DNA from: JAAFHB01 sp963675995
Lineage (GTDB): Bacteria > Bacteroidota > Bacteroidia > Bacteroidales > Prolixibacteraceae
DNA: 64,000 nt
Direction of reading: 5' to 3'
Assembly (NCBI GenBank): GCA_963675995.2
Contig: CAXXIY010000002.1
Coordinates: 1,488,001-1,552,000, forward strand
A program made the translations under genes and the position numbers. The first letter of the stretch is position 1, and each line of letters begins with the position of its first letter. The notes under the pieces are model-generated. The model was not told the DNA's origin and did not search any database. It saw only the letters and a list, made by a program, of their open reading frames with translations. Shown here piece after piece: positions 1 to 7,642 of this stretch.

Positions 1-621
1 ATATACCGACAAAACGGATCTTCAAGTTCCAGGCAGGGAGCGGGAACAGGTAATACCATTATTCGTCGAAAATATGATTCCGTTAGACCTGGTGGATCGG
101 AAGGGCCTTACAATCGAAATGGTTCAGCCACTCGCAATGGTTCAATCAGAAGGGAGACATCTCCTGTTCCCTCTTCTCAGGGTGGAAAGTCTACGGGCAG
201 GTCACAACAACGTGCCTCACAGAACAACAGTAATTATGAAAGGCCACAGTCGGGAAGGAATGGTTCCAACAGGGTCAACGAGAATAGTTCAATATCAAAC
301 CGTTCCTCAAATGGTCACACACAAGGCGGATCAGCTATGCCACAGAAATCGGCAGCTCCTCAGCGAAGCTATGGCGCTCCGGTTCAGGGTGAACGACAGG
401 GAAGATCAGCATCAAGAGCCGAAAGATCATATTCGGCCCCACAGCAACGGGGGGCAAATATAGCAACAGTTCAACCATCGGGAAGAACGGTGCAACGGGC
501 AGGACAACCTGCAACGGCACAGCCAATCAGCCGTAAAGAAGCACGTTTAAGAAGAACCGCTGAACGGTCAAATTCGACTAAAAGTTCAAAAGCTGAGAAT
601 AGTCAAGGCAGAAAACAATAA
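1..621 (+). CDS. C-terminal part of a basic Ser/Arg/Gln/Gly/Asn-rich low-complexity protein (5' truncated)
   Basis: Frame 1 is open from the first base to the TAA at 619-621, giving 206 codons of a gene that starts upstream of the window. The protein is strongly biased to Ser, Arg, Gln, Gly, Asn and Pro, has almost no hydrophobic residues, and is highly basic. Pieces such as QRSYGAP, ERSYSAP and RPQSGRNGS recur loosely. There is no fold or catalytic motif in the visible part, so it looks like a disordered, probably surface or periplasmic tail. Tails like this end some Bacteroidota proteins with FecR/DUF6600-type N-termini, and the DUF4136 lipoprotein downstream would fit, but the N-terminal domain is outside the window and this identity is only a guess. 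Confidence 0.7.
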   Translation: MYRQNGSSSSRQGAGTGNTIIRRKYDSVRPGGSEGPYNRNGSATRNGSIRRETSPVPSSQGGKSTGRSQQRASQNNSNYERPQSGRNGSNRVNENSSISNRSSNGHTQGGSAMPQKSAAPQRSYGAPVQGERQGRSASRAERSYSAPQQRGANIATVQPSGRTVQRAGQPATAQPISRKEARLRRTAERSNSTKSSKAENSQGRKQ

Positions 622-712
622 GTGATCAAGTGCAGGAGAAAAATCAGTTCAAATAACATACATTCAAGAAAATTCAATTTATAAGTAAATGTTTAATTCA
701 AATTTTAATGCC

Positions 713-1243
713 ATGAAAACAAATTTCTTCAAATTTTTTTTACCGGTAATCGTGATGATATTTGTCGCCGGGTGCACAGGCATCAGGGTGAGTACGGATT
801 ACGACAGTAAAGTTGACTTCTCGAAATACAAAACGTTCAATTTTAGCAAAGAGATTGACAAAGTAACGCTGAATGATCTGAACCGTCGCAGATTGAAAGA
901 CGCCATCACCAGGGAGATGGAGACCAGGGGATACCAGGTTTCGACTACTCCCGATGTACTGGTTAATGCCTTTGTTAAAGGGAAAAATAAATATTCGGCA
1001 ACGGCAAATACCTACAGTATGGGTGGTCCGTTTATGTATTACCATGGATGGGGATCTTCAAATACCTATGTTGATGTAAACAAATCAATTGAAGGAACGC
1101 TGTTTATCGATTTAATCGATGTTCCTGAGAAGAAAATGATTTGGGAAGGTATTGCTGAAGGTTTGGTAAATCCCCGCACTGAAACCAGGGAGGCAACGAT
1201 AAATAGTGTTGTGGGGATGATCTTCAAAAATTATCCTCATTAA
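713..1243 (+). CDS. DUF4136 family lipoprotein
   Basis: 176 residues. I chose the ATG at 713 rather than the in-frame ATG at 689 because it gives a clean lipoprotein signal: MKTNFF, a hydrophobic stretch, then the lipobox VAGC with lipidated Cys21. The mature part begins with a beta-rich stretch containing DYDSKVDFSKYKTFNF, the characteristic start of DUF4136. It continues with RRLKDAITREMETRGY and ends with an amphipathic helix region. DUF4136 proteins are outer-membrane-associated lipoproteins of unknown function. A Gly/Tyr-rich stretch (YSMGGPFMYYHGWG, residues about 101-114) lies in the middle. It sits between the low-complexity gene and a strong terminator, so those two genes may share a transcript. 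Confidence 0.85.
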   Translation: MKTNFFKFFLPVIVMIFVAGCTGIRVSTDYDSKVDFSKYKTFNFSKEIDKVTLNDLNRRRLKDAITREMETRGYQVSTTPDVLVNAFVKGKNKYSATANTYSMGGPFMYYHGWGSSNTYVDVNKSIEGTLFIDLIDVPEKKMIWEGIAEGLVNPRTETREATINSVVGMIFKNYPH

Positions 1244-1257
1244 GGAAGTGGTTGTTG

Positions 1258-1302
1258 TCAACAAAAAGAGGCCGGAGATAATTCCCGGCCTCTTTTTGTT
1301 GA
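1258..1302 (+). terminator. Intrinsic terminator after the DUF4136 gene
   Basis: Perfect 18-bp inverted repeat, 1258-1275 pairing with 1285-1302, with a 9-nt loop. The GC core is GAGGCCGG/CCGGCCTC. The right arm includes TTTTT, and the left arm supplies the equivalent run for the opposite direction, so it may act both ways. Confidence 0.85.
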
Positions 1303-1386
1303 TTTCAAAAACCTTTCAGCTTTCAATCTGTTTTGATTCCAGAGGAATAAACTGCGATTAACATTTAATTCTGTATTTAAATTTCC

Positions 1387-1394
1387 TAATTTTG
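1387..1394 (+). promoter_or_regulatory. Candidate Bacteroidota -7 box for lysA
   Basis: TAATTTTG matches the Bacteroidota -7 consensus TAnnTTTG and lies 23 nt before the lysA ATG. A clear -33 TTTG/TTG was not found at the expected distance, so this is tentative. Confidence 0.4.
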
Positions 1395-1417
1395 CACCGC
1401 TTTAATTTAAAAATATT

Positions 1418-2683
1418 ATGACTGAAAAGAAACTTCCTTTTACAAAAGAAGCGTTAGAAAAAATAATTGAAAAATACCCAACGCCCTTTCATATTTACGA
1501 TGAAAAAGGGATAAGGAGTTATGCCAAAAGATTTGTGAATGCATTTTCATGGAACGAAGGGTTCAAAGAGTATTATGCGATTAAAGCTGCTCCAAATCCC
1601 TACTTGATGAAGATCCTGCGAAATGAAGGTTTCGGAATCGATTGCAGCTCTGTAGCAGAATTGGAACTGGCTGAGAGGATCGGAATGAAGGGCGAAGAGA
1701 TCATGTTTACCTCCAACGATACTCCGGCCTGTGAATATAAAAAGGCGATTGAACTGGGTGCAATTATCAATCTGGATGACATTGGCCATATTCAGTATCT
1801 TGAAGAGAATGTCGGTCTGCCACAACTGGTCTGCTTCCGTTATAATCCCGGTTCCTTAAAAGAGGGAAATGCGATCATCGGGCATCCCGAAGAGGCAAAA
1901 TACGGTTTTACGAGGAGCCAGCTTTTCGAGGGTTATCAGATGCTTATCGACAAGGGGATAAAACGCTTTGGTATTCATACCATGGTAGCTTCCAATGAAC
2001 TCGATGCCGATTATTTTGGCGGGACTGCCCAGATACTCTTTGAATTGATCGCTGATCTGTCGAAAAAATTAAATATTAACTTTGAATTTGCCAACCTGGG
2101 CGGGGGAATCGGTATTCCTTACAAGCCAGATCAGAAAGAGGTTGATTTGGAACAGATGAGCAGGGGGATAAAAGCCAATTACGATAAATACATTCTTGGA
2201 AACGGGCTCAAACCAATTAAACTCTATTTCGAATCGGGTCGTGCCATCACCGGACCTTTTGGATACCTGGTGAGCAAGGTGCTGCATATTAAAAATACCT
2301 ATAAAAAGTATGCTGGTCTTGATTCGTGCATGGCTAATCTGATGCGCCCGGCACTTTATGGTTCTTATCATCATATTTCTGTACCAGGCAAAGATGAGTT
2401 ATCCACAAAGATCATGTACGATGTGACCGGATCACTATGCGAGAATAATGATAAGTTTGCCATTAACAGGGTATTACCAAAATTGGCGGCAGGTGATATT
2501 GTCGTTATTCACGATACCGGCGCTCATGGTCATTCCATGGGATTTAATTATAACGGAAAACTTCGCTCCGCTGAGTTACTGCTTCGTGAAGATGGAGAGG
2601 TTGTTCAGATCAGAAGGGGAGAGACACTCCAAGATTATTTTGCCACGCTTGATTTTGACGGTATACCCGACTTTAAAGTATAA
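1418..2683 (+). CDS. lysA: Diaminopimelate decarboxylase
   Basis: 421 residues, a normal length for the fold-type III PLP decarboxylases. It should convert meso-diaminopimelate to L-lysine in the cytosol. Visible motifs are YAIKAAPNP with the predicted PLP lysine K56, GIHTMV with H187 near the ring, NLGGGIG (residues 227-232) for phosphate binding, ESGR (272-275), and CENND (341-345) at the site where most family members have CESGD. The segment GAHGHSMGFNYNG (368-380) replaces the usual GAYxxSM-type region. A TAATTTTG box lies just upstream. Carboxynorspermidine decarboxylase is the main alternative, but length and motifs fit LysA better. Confidence 0.85.
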   Translation: MTEKKLPFTKEALEKIIEKYPTPFHIYDEKGIRSYAKRFVNAFSWNEGFKEYYAIKAAPNPYLMKILRNEGFGIDCSSVAELELAERIGMKGEEIMFTSNDTPACEYKKAIELGAIINLDDIGHIQYLEENVGLPQLVCFRYNPGSLKEGNAIIGHPEEAKYGFTRSQLFEGYQMLIDKGIKRFGIHTMVASNELDADYFGGTAQILFELIADLSKKLNINFEFANLGGGIGIPYKPDQKEVDLEQMSRGIKANYDKYILGNGLKPIKLYFESGRAITGPFGYLVSKVLHIKNTYKKYAGLDSCMANLMRPALYGSYHHISVPGKDELSTKIMYDVTGSLCENNDKFAINRVLPKLAAGDIVVIHDTGAHGHSMGFNYNGKLRSAELLLREDGEVVQIRRGETLQDYFATLDFDGIPDFKV

Positions 2684-2716
2684 ACGATCCCACATCCAGA
2701 GCAATACAAAAAAAAA

Positions 2717-2772
2717 GAAACCCTCATGAACTTCCATTCAATAAAGAAGATGGTTCATTCAATGAGGGTTTC
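2717..2772. other. Inverted repeat downstream of lysA
   Basis: An 11-bp perfect inverted repeat (GAAACCCTCAT at 2717-2727, ATGAGGGTTTC at 2762-2772) encloses further imperfect pairing. The A-run at 2708-2716 makes it read as a terminator with a U-tract on the minus strand, yet both flanking genes are on the plus strand. On the plus strand no T-run follows. Confidence 0.5.
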
Positions 2773-2821
2773 GTACGGATCAGGAGTTTAAATATTAATA
2801 AGTTAATTTAAATTTATACGA

Positions 2822-3706
2822 GTGAAAGTTTGCGGTTTTAGTTTTGTAAAAAACGCAGTAAAGTTCGATTACCCGATTGTCGAGGCAATTTTGTCTGTCT
2901 TACCGGTATGTGATAAATTTATTGTAGCAGTTGGCGATTGCAATGATGGTACGAGGGAGTTGATTGAGTCGATTGATTCCGGTAAAATTGAGATCATTGA
3001 TACCATTTGGGATCCGACACTTCGCGAGCGGGGAAGAGTACTTGCCTCTGAGACCAATAAAGCTTTTGATGCCATCCCCGAAGAATACGACTGGTGCTTT
3101 TATATCCAGGGAGATGAAGTTATCCATGAAAAATATTTGCCCGAAATCAAACATTCTATGGAGAAATACCTCAATGTTAAGGAGGTTGACGGACTGATCA
3201 TGCACTACAAACACTTTTATGGAACTTATGACTATTATGCCGATTCGAGGCGTTGGTACAGAAGTGAAATCCGCATAGTTAAAAACAATAAAGGGATCAG
3301 GTCGTGGAATGATGCCCAGGGTTTCCGGTGGTATGATGCCAAAAAACTGACCGGTGTATTTATTGATGCAACGATGTACCATTATGGCTGGGTCAGACCA
3401 CCTAAACTAATGAAAGATAAGCTGGATGGATCTAAACAATACTGGTCGGTTAACTCGAAACACATTAAAACGATAGAACAGGAGTCTGCAGAGTTCAGAT
3501 ATGAGGATGGGATAGACAGTCTCGAATTTTTCGGTGATACTCATCCCGAAGTGATGCAAGCCAGGATTAATTCACTGAACTGGCATCCCCGGCTCTCTCC
3601 CAAAATAAAGAGATTTAACGGCCGGTACTTTTTTTTGTACTGGTTTGAAAAGATTTTCAATTACCGGCCGTTCGAGAATAAACATTTTATTGAATACAAA
3701 AAATAA
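2822..3706 (+). CDS. Glycosyltransferase family 2-like protein
   Basis: 294 residues, cytosolic, starting with GTG at 2822. The N-terminus (MKVCGFSFVKNA, then IVAVGDCNDGTRELIES) looks like the first Rossmann-like strands of a GT-A fold, with the sugar-nucleotide contact around NDGT (41-44). YIQGDEVIHE (94-103) has an acidic metal-binding type motif in place of DxD. The middle is rich in Trp and Tyr, as in enzymes acting on glycan acceptors. The ending TAA overlaps the tsaC start codon by one base (TAATG), so the two genes are translationally coupled. The acceptor and donor cannot be told from sequence, but a cell-envelope glycan is likely. Confidence 0.75.
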   Translation: MKVCGFSFVKNAVKFDYPIVEAILSVLPVCDKFIVAVGDCNDGTRELIESIDSGKIEIIDTIWDPTLRERGRVLASETNKAFDAIPEEYDWCFYIQGDEVIHEKYLPEIKHSMEKYLNVKEVDGLIMHYKHFYGTYDYYADSRRWYRSEIRIVKNNKGIRSWNDAQGFRWYDAKKLTGVFIDATMYHYGWVRPPKLMKDKLDGSKQYWSVNSKHIKTIEQESAEFRYEDGIDSLEFFGDTHPEVMQARINSLNWHPRLSPKIKRFNGRYFFLYWFEKIFNYRPFENKHFIEYKK

Positions 3707-4281
3707 TGAATACCAGTTTTGCCGATGATATCGTAAAAGGAGTTGAGGTTCTTCGTTCAGGTGGGATTATTCTGTATCCGACAGATACGATTTGGGGTCT
3801 TGGTTGTGATGCCACAAATCCTTTGGCAGTAAAGCGAATCTATGAGATCAAGCAGCGCGAGGACACTAAAAGCATGCTTATTTTGATGGAAAATCCAAAT
3901 TTACTAAACTCCTATATTATTGAAGTCCCGGAAATTGCATGGGACTTGATAGAGGTATCTGATAATCCGCTTACAATCATCTATCCCGGAGCTAAAAATC
4001 TGGCAGCTAATTTACTGGCAAAAGACGGAAGCATTGGAATCCGTATTACCAGTGAACCATTTACGCAGCAACTGATTCAAAGATTCAGAAAACCTATCGT
4101 TTCGACTTCTGCCAATATTAGCGGTCAAAAATCACCTCAAAATTTTGCCGATATCGCCGATGAAATTAAAAAATCGGTAGACTATATTGTCGGATATCGT
4201 CAGGACGATCATTCCAGATCGATTCCGTCGGGGATTATTAAACTTGGTATCGGTGGCCAGATCGAGATAATCAGAAAGTAA
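3706..4281 (+). CDS. tsaC: L-threonylcarbamoyladenylate synthase (YrdC/Sua5 family)
   Basis: 191 residues, the short YrdC-type form without a C-terminal Sua5 domain. It makes threonylcarbamoyl-AMP from Thr, bicarbonate and ATP for t6A37 modification of ANN-decoding tRNAs. The family signature is clear: GGIILYPTDTIWGLGCDA (19-36), KQRE with conserved basic residues (49-52), KSMLIL (55-60), SIGIR, and PIVSTSANISG near residue 140. The ATG shares its A with the stop of the upstream glycosyltransferase. Its stop abuts the convergent GIN-domain gene with no spacer. Confidence 0.9.
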   Translation: MNTSFADDIVKGVEVLRSGGIILYPTDTIWGLGCDATNPLAVKRIYEIKQREDTKSMLILMENPNLLNSYIIEVPEIAWDLIEVSDNPLTIIYPGAKNLAANLLAKDGSIGIRITSEPFTQQLIQRFRKPIVSTSANISGQKSPQNFADIADEIKKSVDYIVGYRQDDHSRSIPSGIIKLGIGGQIEIIRK

Positions 4282-4989
4282 TTACTTTTCTTTCTTCACA
4301 TTACCCGATCCTACAATACTGGTATCGACTAGCGGGTCCCCACGGTAGATGATATTGCCCGAGCCTGCCAGTCTGGCCACCAGATTTTTTTCTGAATTCA
4401 CCCAGCAATTTCCTGATCCTGAAATTTTTACATCAACATTCAATGCCGGAAAATCGATTGCCTTTACATTACCTGAGCCTGATATTGTAGCTTTAAATTC
4501 AGCCGCTTTCTTCTTGCCGGAAAGCTGAACATTTCCTGATCCTGAAAGTGTTGCGGTAACCTTCTCTGCATTGAGATCAGTTAGTTTAATATCTCCGCTT
4601 CCGCTAAGTATGAGGTTCAGAATCCGCGATTCAATTTGATCATCAGAGACAATCGATCCGGAACCTGAAATGGTCAGGCCATCAATCTGGGGCATCGTCA
4701 CATAAATGTCGACATGACCGGGATTCCATTTGCTAAACCAGGTATCTGACGGGTATTTTATTACTAATGCCCTGTTATTCACCTCTGTAATTAATTTTGC
4801 GAGTGTTGATTCCTCCCCTTTTAACTCAACTGATTGGATATTTCCCTGTTTCAGATGAACACTTGCGCTAATCTTTAGCGTAATTTCAGTAAATGCTGAA
4901 ACATCTCTTTTTTGGCTTTTCTGTGCCATAACCAACTGCGTTGCTGCGAAAACCAATAAAACTACTAATTTGATAAATCCTGCTTTCAT
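4282..4989 (-). CDS. Secreted GIN-domain (DUF2807) protein
   Basis: 235 residues from the ATG at 4989, chosen because it starts a typical signal peptide (MKAGFIKLVVLLVFAATQLVMAQ); upstream in-frame codons add an unlikely extension. The mature part is an adhesin-like beta-solenoid with seven regularly spaced turns carrying SGSG, AGSG or VGSG, the hallmark of the putative auto-transporter adhesin head GIN domain. These proteins are common in Bacteroidota and are thought to be periplasmic or outer-membrane associated; the role is unknown. It is convergent and directly abutting with tsaC and is transcribed in the same direction as rimM, 71 bp downstream of it. Confidence 0.8.
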   Translation of the reverse strand: MKAGFIKLVVLLVFAATQLVMAQKSQKRDVSAFTEITLKISASVHLKQGNIQSVELKGEESTLAKLITEVNNRALVIKYPSDTWFSKWNPGHVDIYVTMPQIDGLTISGSGSIVSDDQIESRILNLILSGSGDIKLTDLNAEKVTATLSGSGNVQLSGKKKAAEFKATISGSGNVKAIDFPALNVDVKISGSGNCWVNSEKNLVARLAGSGNIIYRGDPLVDTSIVGSGNVKKEK

Positions 4990-5060
4990 ATTTTTATAAA
5001 TTAAATTACACCAGACCAATGACGCATAAAAAGAGAACAAGTTGCATCATTATTGAATTT

Positions 5061-5600
5061 TTATTCGAGATATATTTCGATTAATCCGTCAGGGCATTTC
5101 AGGAAGATCTCCCTCGTCTGTTCATCGATGGATGTAATTACTTCATCTGAAAAGGGTATCATAATCTCAGCGTGGGGATGATCGACCGTAATCACATAAT
5201 TCCCCGAAAAATCATCCACGCGGGTGATCAAACCAATCTCCCCGAATTTTTCATCATAAGCTTTCATCCCGATGAGGTAGGAGGCGACTCCGGGATCCTC
5301 GGAATCGGTGATTTCATGTTTGGGAACATATACTTTGCATCCCACCAACTCTCTAGCTCTGGTCAATGAATCGACCAACCGAAGCGAGCAAATCGCACTC
5401 TTATCGCTTCTGAAACGTAATCCATCATCCTCAATATAGAATGGGACCAATCCACCATCTACTTCAACAAACAAATATTCAATTTCTTCGATGGACTCTT
5501 CTGGTTCCTGATCAAATATCAGCAGGAGTTCTCCCTTTAGACCATGAGGTTTTTGCAGGTATCCAACCTCCACACAATTATCTATATTTAGCTTTTCCAT
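5061..5600 (-). CDS. rimM: Ribosome maturation factor RimM
   Basis: 179 residues, the normal size. RimM binds ribosomal protein S19 and helps mature the 16S rRNA 3' domain of the 30S subunit. The N-terminal RimM barrel has VGYLQKPHGLKGELLL (13-28), the family signature, followed by a segment with FRSDKSAICSL, and the C-terminal PRC-barrel carries YLIGMKAYDE, GEIGLI and IMIPFSDEVI. It lies downstream of rpsP on the minus strand, the usual rpsP-rimM order, but a strong hairpin separates the two (see 5620-5652). Confidence 0.92.
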   Translation of the reverse strand: MEKLNIDNCVEVGYLQKPHGLKGELLLIFDQEPEESIEEIEYLFVEVDGGLVPFYIEDDGLRFRSDKSAICSLRLVDSLTRARELVGCKVYVPKHEITDSEDPGVASYLIGMKAYDEKFGEIGLITRVDDFSGNYVITVDHPHAEIMIPFSDEVITSIDEQTREIFLKCPDGLIEIYLE

Positions 5601-5619
5601 ATCAAATGCAAAGGTATAA

Positions 5620-5652
5620 AAAGGGCGATGGTTATATTAACCATCGCCCTTT
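5620..5652 (-). terminator. Intrinsic terminator or attenuator between rpsP and rimM
   Basis: A 15-bp perfect inverted repeat (5620-5634 with 5638-5652, loop of 3 nt) with core GGGCGATGG. Read on the minus strand, the stem is followed by TTTTTATA, so it should end most rpsP transcripts before rimM, which begins at 5600. Confidence 0.8.
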
Positions 5653-5692
5653 ATAATTTCATTGTTTAATAATGCAAAAAACGTTACCGCTC

Positions 5693-6247
5693 TTATGCTT
5701 CTTCGGTTGGTTCTGAAGTTTCAACCACAGGTGTTTCGGCAACCTCCTCCTGGGCTGGCTTTGCAGCAGCGGCAGCAGCGGCTGCTAATGCAGCGTTTTT
5801 CTTGGCAATTTCGACCAGACGTGCCTCGTTAACCTTCGATTCAGCTTTAAGACGTTTTTTCATCTCTTCGTTGAAACCAGCTACAAGTCCATCTTTTTTA
5901 GCCTGAATTGCCTTCTCTTTTTCTTTCATCCATGCATCGAACCTGTTCTCAGCTTCGGCAAGATCAAAAGCTCCTTTTTTCACCCCTTCAAGAAGGTGTT
6001 TTTTCATCATTACCCCCTTGTACGACAAAATTGTACGACAAGTATCGGTTGGCTGTGCGCCATTGTTCAGCCATGAAATGGCTTTGTCAAAGTCAAGATC
6101 GATCGTGGCAGGATTAGTATTCGGATTGTATGAACCAATCCTCTCAATAAACCTACCATCTCGTGGTGACCTGCTATTTGCTACCACAATGTGGTAATAA
6201 GCATGTTGTTTACGGCCATGCCTTGCCAAACGAATCTTTACTGACAT
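5693..6247 (-). CDS. rpsP: 30S ribosomal protein S16 with long C-terminal extension
   Basis: 184 residues, against about 80-90 in most bacteria. The S16 core is in the first 85 residues: MSVKIRLARHGRKQHAYYHIV, VANSRSPRDGRFIERIGSYNP, then a short amphipathic helix. Beyond it is a charged Lys/Glu helix (KKGAFDLAEAENRFDAWMKE) and an Ala-rich, then acidic Glu/Thr/Pro tail. Long S16 tails of this kind are usual in Bacteroidota, so it is a lineage trait, not a fusion error. It has a good minus-strand promoter just upstream and a terminator just downstream. Confidence 0.95.
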   Translation of the reverse strand: MSVKIRLARHGRKQHAYYHIVVANSRSPRDGRFIERIGSYNPNTNPATIDLDFDKAISWLNNGAQPTDTCRTILSYKGVMMKKHLLEGVKKGAFDLAEAENRFDAWMKEKEKAIQAKKDGLVAGFNEEMKKRLKAESKVNEARLVEIAKKNAALAAAAAAAAKPAQEEVAETPVVETSEPTEEA

Positions 6248-6286
6248 AACGTTTTACGTTAAAATTTTTGTTTTAAAATTGAGGGA

Positions 6287-6319
6287 CAAAGATACGATAT
6301 TAATCGGGATAAAAAACAA
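6287..6319 (-). promoter_or_regulatory. Promoter of rpsP
   Basis: On the minus strand, TATCTTTG (complement of 6287-6294) matches the Bacteroidota -7 consensus TAnnTTTG exactly, and a TTG (complement of 6317-6319) lies 22 nt upstream as a -33 element. The -7 box ends 39 nt before the rpsP ATG. The rest of 6320-6606 holds no gene that I can see. Confidence 0.65.
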
Positions 6320-6606
6320 CCGGCGTTATTTTCCTTATAACACATTCAAAATAAGCTAAGATGAGCCGGAATTTTCATCCCATCATTAGAAAATACCATA
6401 AATGACACATTAAGAGTAATTTGTGAGATTTAGCCCACGCAACGCAACCGTTTTGGTTGGACGAACATCTCTATTCAATTGAATACGCTCCTTAGTAATG
6501 AGGTTAATGAAAATTATTGGTTAATTTTGCTTGTCATTTCAGGTAGGGTAAGTTTTATGGTAAAACGGTATTAATTTAAAATTAACAATTATTTAAATAT
6601 ATAAAA

Positions 6607-7299
6607 ATGAAAAAATTTCAAGTATTAGTCCTCGTATCTATCATTTTATTGGGTTTAGTGGGTTGCGAAAAGGGAACAGTGACGAATGTGGCAACCGCGG
6701 ATGCTTTTATTAAATCAAAGGTGAATGCTCAGGGAGTAACTGTTTATGCAGTTGTGCATTCCGTGTTTTCATACAACACTATGAGTAAGGCCACTGTTAC
6801 ATCGCCTGGTGGAACAACAACGGAATTGACCGATTATGAAAATGAGGGTATTTCCTTTTATAACAAACCCGCAGAAACTGATTATTCAACAACTATCCCG
6901 ACAATCGGTACTTACACCTATGCTGTTACATTCAACGACGGAACACAATTAACCTACACGAATTCGTTAACTGCTGCAACTCTTCAGCCTGCTGTAATTA
7001 CCGGATTGGCAAAGAATGCAAATGGTGATTCCATCTATCTCTCCTGGAATGCCATACCCAATACGAATGCTTATCAGATAAAAATTTTGAATGGAACGTC
7101 AGTTTATACTCAACCGGCTTTTATTGATGCATCTGTCCCTCTAAAAGCCAATCTGAGATTCGGATTTTTATCATCAGCCGTTACAACAAATGGTTCAGGG
7201 GTTTATACTTTTGAATTAGACGGTTACCTGTTCGAATCCAGCTCAAGCTATGAATATTTGCAGGCTCAAAGTGCGGCTACAAAAGATATTTCACTTTAA
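6607..7299 (+). CDS. Hypothetical lipoprotein
   Basis: 230 residues. The N-terminus is a lipoprotein signal (MKKFQVLV, hydrophobic core, LVGC with Cys20). The mature part is beta-rich, with many Thr and Ser, and about residue 125 onward (ITGLAKNANGDSIYLSW, then IPNTNAYQIKI) resembles a fibronectin type III or similar Ig-like domain, by its SxYLSW strand and NAYQI strand. No catalytic motif is visible. It stands alone between a 359-bp upstream gap and a terminator. It is probably an exported surface or periplasmic protein; I do not recognise the family. Confidence 0.75.
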   Translation: MKKFQVLVLVSIILLGLVGCEKGTVTNVATADAFIKSKVNAQGVTVYAVVHSVFSYNTMSKATVTSPGGTTTELTDYENEGISFYNKPAETDYSTTIPTIGTYTYAVTFNDGTQLTYTNSLTAATLQPAVITGLAKNANGDSIYLSWNAIPNTNAYQIKILNGTSVYTQPAFIDASVPLKANLRFGFLSSAVTTNGSGVYTFELDGYLFESSSSYEYLQAQSAATKDISL

Positions 7300-7397
7300 T
7301 TTTCAGAATTTAAGACTTGGAATCAGGAGAAGTGATTCCCGAATGACGATCATTCATTTTCATCCTTCCCTTTAACCGGAAAGGTGGAGCCATTATA

Positions 7398-7436
7398 AAG
7401 AAAGAAGAAGGTCAATCAGGCCCTCTTCTTTTTTTT
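7398..7436 (+). terminator. Intrinsic terminator after the hypothetical lipoprotein
   Basis: AAAGAAGAAGG pairs imperfectly (one bulge) with CCTCTTCTTT and is followed by a run of eight or more T. It lies about 100 bp after the stop. A further T-run follows at 7440-7447. Confidence 0.6.
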
Positions 7437-7642
7437 ATCCTTTTTTTATTGGATGTCATCAACGGTAAGAAACCTTCTCCAAACTGAACTGTTAATATTA
7501 TTTTGCGTTTCAAATGATTACAATATCCTAACGAATAGTTATCAACACCGGAATGGATTCGGTTAAAATTGTCTATTTTTAACCGTGCGACTAAATGCAC
7601 CTTCAGGAATTAACATTCCTGTTCATTCAAAAGGTTTTAACT

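Noticed and set aside
74..463. Open frame of 129 codons starting MIPLDLVDRKG
   Set aside because: Frame 1 is open through the same region from base 1 to 621 and gives the expected low-complexity tail; this frame is a shadow of it.
2900..3382. 160-codon minus-strand frame opposite the glycosyltransferase
   Set aside because: The plus-strand gene has a recognisable GT fold and is coupled to tsaC; the antisense frame has no motif.
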